Part shown: positions 1 through 5,078 of the stretch, in pieces | Layout of the letters: the number at the start of each line of letters is the position of its first letter | Position numbering within the stretch: the first letter of the stretch is position 1 | Program-made: the position numbers and the translations under genes | Assembly: GCA_003556525.1 (NCBI GenBank) | Contig: PWRH01000067.1 | Coordinates: 1-5,180, forward strand | Source of the DNA: Candidatus Nealsoniibacteriota bacterium | GTDB taxonomy: Bacteria; Patescibacteriota; Minisyncoccia; Minisyncoccales; RBG-13-42-11 | Length of the DNA: 5,180 nt | Direction of reading: 5' to 3' | Notes under the pieces: model-generated | Database searches by the model: none | The model's input: the letters and a program-made list of their open reading frames with translations, nothing else | What the model was told of the DNA's origin: nothing

Positions 1-462
1 CCAATAGTTGTTTATCTTTTTTTCATTTATTTAATTTTAGGCATTACCGGTCCTGAAACAACAGACTTTGCCTTAACCGGGCTGGATAATGTTTTGGGAG
101 ACGGCATTGTTGTTTTGGCGCTTTGTTTCGGAGTTTTAACAACATTTACAACCTTTATTGCTCTCGGTCTGACCTTAAAAAAAGTTTTTTGGTATGATTT
201 TAAATTGCCAAAAAATTTGGCCTGGGCAATTACTTGTTTTTTACCTTTGTTTCTTTTTTTAATAGGACTTAAAGAGTTTGTTGCGATTATTGGTTTTGTC
301 GGTACTGTTATGCTTGGCATTGACGGAATATTAATTTTATTAATGTATAAAAAAGCTATTCCTGCAGAAAGTAAAATTGCCAAATTTAAAAAAAAGCTCG
401 TCTATCCTTTATTTTTAATTCTTTTGGCCGGTATTGTTTATCAAATAATATATTTTTTTTAA
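1..462 (+). CDS. Aromatic amino acid permease-like transporter, C-terminal part (5' end outside window)
   Basis: The frame is open from the first base of the window, so this is the last 153 residues of a longer protein. The TTG at 94 should not be taken as the start, because hydrophobic coding sequence continues upstream of it. About four to five membrane segments are visible, at fragment residues 1-17, 34-60, 74-92, 93-116 and 133-153, with short lysine-rich loops between (for example 117-132). The pattern of a glycine-aspartate turn (G33-D34-G35) leading into a long helix, then a short basic loop and a proline-containing helix (P82), resembles the C-terminal half of tryptophan/tyrosine permeases (HAAAP family, APC superfamily). 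These import aromatic amino acids across the inner membrane with a cation. The family call is by resemblance, since the diagnostic N-terminal half is missing. Another APC-type amino acid transporter is possible. It ends in TAA, 27 nt before the exchanger gene, probably in the same operon. Confidence 0.65.
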   Translation, partial: PIVVYLFFIYLILGITGPETTDFALTGLDNVLGDGIVVLALCFGVLTTFTTFIALGLTLKKVFWYDFKLPKNLAWAITCFLPLFLFLIGLKEFVAIIGFVGTVMLGIDGILILLMYKKAIPAESKIAKFKKKLVYPLFLILLAGIVYQIIYFF

Positions 463-483
463 AGCTTATAAAATATATGAAGT

Positions 484-489
484 TATAGT
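484..489 (+). promoter_or_regulatory. Possible -10 hexamer abutting the exchanger start codon
   Basis: TATAGT (5/6 to TATAAT) sits directly against the ATG at 490. It lies within AGTTATAGTA (481-490), which recurs with one mismatch before rmuC. No convincing -35 box is seen. A second -10-like word, TAAAAT at 469-474, would give a leader of about 9 nt. In DNA this AT-rich, such words arise easily by chance. Confidence 0.22.
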
Positions 490-1446
490 ATGATTTATTA
501 TATTTTTTTATTTGTAATTTCATTTATTATTTTGGGTGTTTCGGCTCGTTGGATTGTTGATAGCTTAACTTTTTTTGCCCAAATTTTTAAATGGAGAGAA
601 TTCGTTCTTGTTTATTTTGTTTTGGTAATTATGGCTACCGTGCCTAACTTGGTTATCGGTGTTTTTTCAACTATAAAAAATGTCCCTGAGCTTTTTTTGG
701 GCGATGTGCTTGGAAACAGCCTGATTACCCTAACCTTTATTACCGGTTTGGCTGCTATTGTAAGTAAAAACCTTCGAGCCGAAAGCAGGGTTGTGCAGCA
801 GTCTTCATTTTTTTTGGTTTTTTCCGCAATTCTACCTCTTCTACTTATTATGGATGGGGAATTGAGCAGAGGGGACGGTATAGTTCTTTTAATGCTCTTT
901 TTTCTCTATAGCGGCTGGCTTTTTTCAAAAAGAAGGCTTTTTGATCATGTTTACGAAGAAAAAGAAAAAATAAAACATCCTTTCATGCTTTTATTTAAAA
1001 ATACCGGTTGTATATTGCTTGGCATTCCTTTTTTAATTTTGGCAGGTCATTGGATTGTTCAGTCTTCTATTTTCTTTGCCGAATATTTCGACTTTTCGAT
1101 TGCTGTTTTTGGTTTACTTGCGGTAGCAATCGGAACCTCTTTACCGGAAATGTTTTTTATTGTCACTGCAGCCAAAAAACAAAATGACTGGCTTGCTTTG
1201 GGTGGAATTGTTGGGGACGGGATTGTTTTACCAACATTGGGCCTTGGTCTTATAGCAACAATTTCTCCCATTAAATTTTTTTCATTTTCGGAATTTGCTC
1301 CTCTTTTTATTTTTTTAATCATTGCGATTTTTTTATTTTTATTTTTTATTAAAACAGGAAAAAAAATTACACAGAAAGAGGGCGTAATTCTTATAGTTGT
1401 TTACGGAATGTTTCTTGTTTTTGAAATTATTTCGTTAATTAAATAA
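490..1446 (+). CDS. CaCA-superfamily sodium/calcium exchanger-like membrane protein with divergent alpha repeats
   Basis: This 318-residue integral membrane protein has about ten hydrophobic segments and two homologous halves, as in Na+/Ca2+ exchangers (Na_Ca_ex domain). The halves are joined by a charged cytosolic-type loop at 147-163. The second alpha repeat is clear: A213-I-G-T-S-L-P-E220, followed by G238-G-I-V-G-D-G-I. The first is degenerate: M48-A-T-V-P-N53, followed by G71-D-V-L-G-N-S77. Full family length and intact topology argue for a working transporter. However, aligned to NCX_Mj by eye, only the E213 equivalent (E220) of the four central ion ligands remains: E54 becomes N53, N81 becomes T80 and D240 becomes L247. 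The transported ion is therefore uncertain. The start is the ATG at 490, where the protein begins with its first membrane helix. No Shine-Dalgarno sequence is visible. It is followed 27 nt later by rmuC. Confidence 0.85.
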   Translation: MIYYIFLFVISFIILGVSARWIVDSLTFFAQIFKWREFVLVYFVLVIMATVPNLVIGVFSTIKNVPELFLGDVLGNSLITLTFITGLAAIVSKNLRAESRVVQQSSFFLVFSAILPLLLIMDGELSRGDGIVLLMLFFLYSGWLFSKRRLFDHVYEEKEKIKHPFMLLFKNTGCILLGIPFLILAGHWIVQSSIFFAEYFDFSIAVFGLLAVAIGTSLPEMFFIVTAAKKQNDWLALGGIVGDGIVLPTLGLGLIATISPIKFFSFSEFAPLFIFLIIAIFLFLFFIKTGKKITQKEGVILIVVYGMFLVFEIISLIK

Positions 1447-1462
1447 ATTTTTAATAAACAGT

Positions 1463-1468
1463 TATAAT
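1463..1468 (+). promoter_or_regulatory. Perfect -10 hexamer just upstream of rmuC
   Basis: TATAAT ends 5 nt before the rmuC ATG at 1474. If it is a true -10 element, transcription would begin at or next to the start codon, giving a leaderless mRNA. No clear -35 box or extended -10 (TGn) accompanies it. The surrounding AT-richness makes chance occurrence plausible. Confidence 0.3.
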
Positions 1469-1473
1469 AAAAT

Positions 1474-2523
1474 ATGGATTTATTTTTTCTATTAATTATT
1501 GTTTTACTCGGAGCTCTTTTAACTATTGGGGTGGTTATTTTATATTTAAAAAAAGAACTTAAAAAGCAACAAGAGCAAGAAAATCCTCTTTTAAAATATC
1601 TTAAGCAAGATATTGAAGCAATGCGCAAAGAAGTTGGAGAGGGGATTTGGAAAACTGCTGAAATAGCCCAAAAACAATATAGCGAAAGCGCAAAAATCAT
1701 TGCAAATGTAACAGAGCGCCTGGTTAAGCTCGATGAAACCAATAGGCAGGTGCTTGATTTTTCAAGACAGCTCGAAAGCCTTCAAGATACTCTTAAAAAC
1801 CCCAAACAAAGGGGTATTTTTGGAGAGTATTATTTGGAAACTCTTCTTAAAAATGCTTTTCATTCAAAGCAATATAAAATGCAGTATGAATTTGAAGATG
1901 GTGGTTGTGTTGATGCCGCGCTTTTTTTTGGCGACAAAATAATTCCGATTGACTCCAAATTTTCTTTGGAAACATATAATAGATTGTCTGAAGAGAAAAA
2001 CCCGGCAGAGCGCCAGGCACTTGAAAAGAAATTTATTCAGGATTTGAAAAACAGAATTGAAGAAACCGCCAAATATATCAGGCCCCAGGAGGGGACTATG
2101 GATTTTGCTTTTATGTTTATTCCTGCCGAAGGAATATACTACGACCTTCTTATCAATAAAATCGGTTCTGTTAAAGGAAATACTCGCGATTTAATTGACT
2201 ATGCGGTTTATGAAAAAAATGTTCATATTGTTTCGCCAACCACTTTTTATGTAACACTACAATCGCTTTGGCAGGGAATGAAGGCCTATCAAATACAAGA
2301 AAAAACAAAAGAAATTATTAAAAATGTCGGATTACTTTCAAAACACCTTAAGGTTTATGAGGAACACATGAAAAAGCTTGGCTCTCAGCTTGGAACAGCC
2401 GTAAAAACTTATAATACAGCCTATAAGGAAATGGGCAAAATAGACAAAGATATTTTAAAACTTACAGGAGAGTCTCCGGAAATAGATATTGTTCAATTAG
2501 AAAAACCGGAAGAAGAGCAGTAA
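1474..2523 (+). CDS. rmuC: DNA recombination protein RmuC
   Basis: This 349-residue protein shows the RmuC architecture. An N-terminal membrane helix (about residues 3-24) is followed by a lysine/glutamate/glutamine-rich coiled-coil region (about 25-108) and then the RmuC core with its restriction-endonuclease-like fold. The core opens with the signature N109-P-K-Q-R-G-I-F-G-E118 and continues with V146-D147 and I159-D160-S-K162, the likely PD-(D/E)xK-type acidic and lysine residues. The conserved segment F212-x-F-x-P-A-E-G and the motif H251-I-V-S-P-T-T follow. A helical, partly coiled tail (about 275-325) and an acidic end complete it. RmuC proteins are linked to limiting inverted-repeat rearrangements and are thought to be structure-directed nucleases. 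The length is somewhat short for the family, consistent with a small genome. The ATG at 1474 places the membrane helix at the N-terminus. No Shine-Dalgarno sequence is seen. It is probably the last gene of the + strand transporter operon. Confidence 0.93.
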   Translation: MDLFFLLIIVLLGALLTIGVVILYLKKELKKQQEQENPLLKYLKQDIEAMRKEVGEGIWKTAEIAQKQYSESAKIIANVTERLVKLDETNRQVLDFSRQLESLQDTLKNPKQRGIFGEYYLETLLKNAFHSKQYKMQYEFEDGGCVDAALFFGDKIIPIDSKFSLETYNRLSEEKNPAERQALEKKFIQDLKNRIEETAKYIRPQEGTMDFAFMFIPAEGIYYDLLINKIGSVKGNTRDLIDYAVYEKNVHIVSPTTFYVTLQSLWQGMKAYQIQEKTKEIIKNVGLLSKHLKVYEEHMKKLGSQLGTAVKTYNTAYKEMGKIDKDILKLTGESPEIDIVQLEKPEEEQ

Positions 2524-2543
2524 GGTTGTGTTTTTTACCTTCA

Positions 2544-2572
2544 CAATAAAAATAGCCCTAGCTATTTTATTG
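2544..2572 (+). terminator. AT-rich hairpin downstream of rmuC, possible terminator
   Basis: The arms CAATAAAAATAGC (2544-2556) and GCTATTTTATTG (2561-2572) form 12 pairs with one bulged A and a CCTA loop. It begins 20 nt after the rmuC stop, where a terminator is expected. The stem is AU-rich except for its top. The following TTT (2573-2575) is a weak U tract, so termination strength is doubtful. It is the first of four hairpins in a row. Confidence 0.4.
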
Positions 2573-2575
2573 TTT

Positions 2576-2651
2576 GCTCTCAAAGAGCTAAAGCTCTTTC
2601 TCAAAGAGAACTCCGTTCTCTTTTCGACCTGCGCCTTTGCGAAGCAAAGGC
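2576..2651. repeat. Chain of three perfect palindromes in the rmuC-rplU intergenic region
   Basis: Three perfect hairpins follow each other closely. The first pairs AAAGAGC (2582-2588) with GCTCTTT (2593-2599) around a TAAA loop. The second pairs AAAGAGAAC (2603-2611) with GTTCTCTTT (2615-2623) around TCC. The third pairs GCCTTTGC (2633-2640) with GCAAAGGC (2644-2651) around GAA. The 10-mer TCTCAAAGAG occurs at both 2578-2587 and 2599-2608. The arms of the first two hairpins share AAAGAG/CTCTTT, so they can also pair with each other. This is seen directly in the sequence. Whether it is a genome-wide repeat, a non-coding RNA or a leader structure is unknown. No credible open reading frame was found in 2524-2713. 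Confidence 0.6.
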
Positions 2652-2658
2652 TTGGTGG

Positions 2659-2687
2659 TTGACTTTTTGGGTTTCTTTGATTAAGAT
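2659..2687 (+). promoter_or_regulatory. Sigma70-type promoter candidate for rplU
   Basis: TTGACT (2659-2664, 5/6 to TTGACA) and TAAGAT (2682-2687, 4/6 to TATAAT) are separated by the optimal 17 nt. Initiation would fall near 2694, giving a leader of about 20 nt ahead of the rplU ATG at 2714. This is the only site in the window where a good -35 word has a correctly spaced partner immediately before a gene. Confidence 0.5.
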
Positions 2688-2705
2688 GTAATTATTGATT
2701 TTAAT
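2677..2705 (+). promoter_or_regulatory. Second, overlapping promoter candidate for rplU
   Basis: TTGATT (2677-2682, 4/6) and TTTAAT (2700-2705, 5/6 to TATAAT) are also 17 nt apart. This would start transcription at about 2712, next to the ATG at 2714, giving a practically leaderless message. It overlaps the first candidate, so at most one may be real. Confidence 0.28.
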
Positions 2706-2713
2706 TATTTATT

Positions 2714-3028
2714 ATGGAAAAAGATTTTGCAGTAATAAAAACAGGGGGTAAGCAATACTTGGTTTCTCCCGGACAAAAAATTAAAATAGAAAAAATCGAA
2801 GAGGAAAAAGGAAAAACAGTTTCTTTCGACCAGGTTTTACTTTTGGTTAAAAATAAAAAAGTTGAAATTGGAAAGCCCTTGGTCAAAGAAGCAAAAGTTT
2901 CCGGTAAAATTATAGATCAAGCCAAAGATAAAAAGGTAGTTATTTTTAAATATAAGGCAAAAAAAAGACAAAAAACAAAAAAAGGCCATCGTCAGCCTTA
3001 TACAGAAGTTGAAATAACTAAAATTTAA
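2714..3028 (+). CDS. rplU: 50S ribosomal protein L21
   Basis: At 104 residues this matches the usual length of bacterial L21 (about 103). The N-terminus F4-A-V-I-K-T-G-G-K-Q-Y is the canonical L21 opening strand. The C-terminal rRNA-binding region carries the family signature F-K-Y-K-A-K-K-R followed by K-K-G-H-R-Q-P-Y-T-E (about 79-99). L21 binds 23S rRNA in the large subunit. The ATG at 2714 aligns with the standard start. The preceding 20 bases are nearly pure A/T with no Shine-Dalgarno sequence. In most bacteria rplU is followed by rpmA (L27) and often obg. Here it stands alone: the next gene, recR, is convergent and a terminator follows 21 nt after the stop. It probably has its own promoter at 2659-2687. 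Confidence 0.97.
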   Translation: MEKDFAVIKTGGKQYLVSPGQKIKIEKIEEEKGKTVSFDQVLLLVKNKKVEIGKPLVKEAKVSGKIIDQAKDKKVVIFKYKAKKRQKTKKGHRQPYTEVEITKI

Positions 3029-3042
3029 GTAAAGATTATTTT

Positions 3043-3073
3043 AAAAACTCGGACAGATAATTGTCCGTTTTTT
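3043..3073. terminator. Bidirectional rho-independent terminator between rplU and recR
   Basis: The arms CGGACA (3050-3055) and TGTCCG (3062-3067) form a GC-rich six-pair stem with a small AT-rich loop. The stem is followed on the + strand by T6 (3068-3073). On the - strand it is followed, after two bases, by T5 (complement of the A tract at 3043-3047). It can therefore end rplU transcripts from the left and recR transcripts from the right. The recR stop codon (3072-3074) overlaps the + strand T tract, so the region is packed tightly. Confidence 0.8.
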
Positions 3074-3677
3074 ATTTTCTGCCCTCAAGCGCAGACAGCA
3101 GAGTTTCTTCGTCTGCATATTCAAGCTCTCCGCCTATCGGTAAACCTCGGCCAAGCCGGGTTATTTTTTTGTCTTCAGGTAAGCTTTTTTTGAGCAGTCT
3201 TTCCAAGTATAGGGCGGTTGTTTCTCCCTCAGTAGTAGGGTTTAGGGCAATAATAATCTCGTCCACATTCTTATCTTTGATTTTTTCCAAAAGTTCTTTT
3301 ACTCTTATTTTTTTTAAATTCTTTTTATTTGAAGAAGAAATTAGTCCGTCCAATATAAAATACAGGCCCTGGTATTTTTTTATTTTTTCAATTGAAACCA
3401 GGTCGGTTTCTTTTTCAACCAGACAAAGTAATGATTTGTTTCTTGAAGGATTTTTACAAATTTCACACAAACCTTCTTTTGGTGATTCAAATGATTTATG
3501 GCAAGAATTGCAAAGCTTTATATCTTCTTTAATTTTTAATATGGCTGAAGTAAGTTCTTCAATTTCTTTTTTATCGAGCTTTAAAAGATAAAAAACAAAA
3601 CGGCCGGCTGTTCTGGGACCGACTGTCGGAAATTTTGAAAACAAGCTTATTAATTTTTGAATAGTTGGCGAATACAT
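3072..3677 (-). CDS. recR: Recombination mediator protein RecR
   Basis: At 201 residues this is the usual RecR length with the standard domain order. A helix-hairpin-helix region (about 6-32, with F16-P-T-V-G-P-R) comes first. A four-cysteine zinc motif follows (C56-N-S-C59 and C71-E-I-C74), then a Toprim domain beginning L86-V-E88 with D92. The conserved N146-P-T-T-E-G-E-T-T-A segment comes next, then the C-terminal Walker-B-like signature R174-L-G-R-G-L-P-I-G-G-E-L-E-Y-A-D189. RecR acts with RecO (and RecF) to load RecA on SSB-coated single-stranded DNA. Within Toprim, the common proline/glycine-rich stretch after the 'LGG' strand is replaced by L109-D-G-L-I-S-S-S and lysine-rich sequence. 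The ATG follows the dnaB TAA with no gap, so translation is probably coupled. A purine-rich stretch lies about 11-20 nt upstream, rather far for a ribosome binding site. It ends at the bidirectional terminator. Confidence 0.96.
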   Translation of the reverse strand: MYSPTIQKLISLFSKFPTVGPRTAGRFVFYLLKLDKKEIEELTSAILKIKEDIKLCNSCHKSFESPKEGLCEICKNPSRNKSLLCLVEKETDLVSIEKIKKYQGLYFILDGLISSSNKKNLKKIRVKELLEKIKDKNVDEIIIALNPTTEGETTALYLERLLKKSLPEDKKITRLGRGLPIGGELEYADEETLLSALEGRK

Positions 3678-5066
3678 TTAATAGAGTTGATCTTCTTCTT
3701 CGTATCCTCCACCACCGTCATCATATCCCTTTTCAAGGTTTCTAAAAGAAGCACGTGATTCGTCAAAATACAATTCTATTTTGCCTACAGGCCCGTTACG
3801 ATGTTTGGCTATTATGATTTCAGCAATATTTTTTTTAGTTGAATCTTCTCTGTATCTATCTTGACGATAAATAAAGAGCACAACATCACTATCTTGTTCA
3901 ATGCTTCCGCTTTGTCTTAAATCGGATAACCTTGGGATTTGAGGAGAACGTTGTTCCACTGCCCGGGAAAGCTGGGAAATTGCCAAAACAGGAACATTTA
4001 ATTCTCTTGCCAAAGACTTAAGTGATCTTGAAATTTCCGACATTTGCTGGACCTCTCCGGCCATTGTATTTCTCGGCTCCATTAGCTGTAAATAGTCCAC
4101 AATAAGCAGTCCAAGCCCTTTTTCCGCTTGAAGCCTTCTGGCTATTGCCCTCATTTGTAAAATATTACAAACAAAAGTGTCATAAATATATATTGGAGCT
4201 TCCGACAAGGCGCCCAAAGCATGCTGAATTCTCGTAAAGTCATTATCTTCACCTTCGCTTGAGAGCTTACCTGTTCTTAAGCGCCAAAGATCAAGTCCGG
4301 CCTGATCGGCAATTAATCTGTCAACCAATTGATCTCTCGACATTTCCAAGCTGAATATTCCAACCGGTATTTTTTCATTAATGGCAATATGTCCGGCAAT
4401 ATTTAGTGCTAACGAAGATTTTCCCATCGAAGGCCTGGAGGCCAAAACTATCAGGTCTGATTTTTGAAAACCGGCCAATATATTATCAAGAGCGGTAAAT
4501 CCGGTCGAGAGCCCTCTTAATCCGTCTTTATGTTTAGACAGCTTATCGATCCTTTCAAAGGCTTCTTCCAAGCTTACCTTAATAGGTACAAAATTATGAG
4601 AAAGTCCTCTTTGGGCAATACTAAAAATCTTTTTTTCCGCCTGATCCAAAAGTACATCCGGGTCTTCTGTTTCGTCATAACCCATTATGGCAACATCGGA
4701 ACCGGCCTCTATCAAGTCTCTTAAAATCCTTTTCTTTTGGACAATTTTAGCGTAATGGAGAATATTGGTGGCAGTCGGGATAGAATTAACAAGCTCTGTC
4801 AAATAGCTATTCCCTCCAACCTCTTCAAGTTTGCCCAGTTCTTTTAGACGGTTGGCAACGCTCAAAACATCAATTGCCTCTTCTTTTTCAAAAAGCTCTT
4901 GGCAGATTTGATATATTTCTTGGTGGTTTCTTCTGTAGAAATCACCGGGTAAAACAAAATCAACCACCTTAACAATGGCGCTTTTGTCAATCATTAAACA
5001 GCCAAGCAAAGATTTTTCAGCATCTATATTTTGAGGAGGAATTTTATCCGGAATTTCTTTTGCCAT
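3678..5066 (-). CDS. dnaB: Replicative DNA helicase DnaB
   Basis: This complete 462-residue DnaB has the family's usual length. The N-terminal domain (about 10-115, starting P10-P-Q-N-I-D-A-E-K-S-L-L-G) mediates hexamer packing and primase contact. A linker precedes the RecA-like ATPase (about 183-445). The ATPase shows the Walker A region R211-P-S-M-G-K216-S, the S-L-E241-M motif with the probable catalytic glutamate, and Walker B L321-I-V-D324-Y-L-Q-L. Also present are S364-Q-L-S-R, D382-L-R-Q-S-G-S-I-E-Q-D, and K421-H-R423-N-G-P-x-G with the likely trans-acting lysine and arginine finger. The protein unwinds DNA at the fork as a hexameric ring. The tail (449-462) is glycine-rich and acidic. 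No intein interrupts the motor. The ATG at 5066 lies 12 nt after the cysS stop, with no Shine-Dalgarno sequence. AATAAT (complement of 5075-5080) is a weak -10-like word. recR follows with no gap. Confidence 0.98.
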   Translation of the reverse strand: MAKEIPDKIPPQNIDAEKSLLGCLMIDKSAIVKVVDFVLPGDFYRRNHQEIYQICQELFEKEEAIDVLSVANRLKELGKLEEVGGNSYLTELVNSIPTATNILHYAKIVQKKRILRDLIEAGSDVAIMGYDETEDPDVLLDQAEKKIFSIAQRGLSHNFVPIKVSLEEAFERIDKLSKHKDGLRGLSTGFTALDNILAGFQKSDLIVLASRPSMGKSSLALNIAGHIAINEKIPVGIFSLEMSRDQLVDRLIADQAGLDLWRLRTGKLSSEGEDNDFTRIQHALGALSEAPIYIYDTFVCNILQMRAIARRLQAEKGLGLLIVDYLQLMEPRNTMAGEVQQMSEISRSLKSLARELNVPVLAISQLSRAVEQRSPQIPRLSDLRQSGSIEQDSDVVLFIYRQDRYREDSTKKNIAEIIIAKHRNGPVGKIELYFDESRASFRNLEKGYDDGGGGYEEEDQLY

Positions 5067-5078
5067 ATTAGTGCATTA

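Noticed and set aside
94..462. TTG at 94 as the true start of the first gene
   Set aside because: The same frame is open and membrane-protein-like back to base 1, so the gene enters from outside the window.
453..463. T8 run at the end of the permease gene as a terminator
   Set aside because: No stable stem precedes it, and the next gene starts 27 nt later on the same strand.
477..488. A three-codon reading frame (ATG AAG TTA TAG) just before the exchanger start
   Set aside because: It is too short to judge and expected by chance in AT-rich spacer, with no ribosome binding site.
100..1221. The peptide word G-D-G-I-V appearing once in the permease and twice in the exchanger
   Set aside because: The copies sit in unrelated positions of different folds and use common membrane-helix residues. 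Coincidence is the simplest explanation.
1059..1742. Open frames on the - strand opposite the exchanger and the start of rmuC (1059-1322, 1401-1742)
   Set aside because: They are complements of strongly supported genes, have no recognisable domain, and reflect the low stop density opposite T-rich membrane codons.
2524..2713. A known riboswitch or L21 leader RNA upstream of rplU
   Set aside because: The hairpins do not match any leader architecture I can recognise, and the best promoter candidate lies downstream of them.
3061..3591. A 176-residue open frame on the + strand opposite recR
   Set aside because: It is serine/phenylalanine-rich antisense sequence lying wholly over a well-conserved recR, with no family motif.
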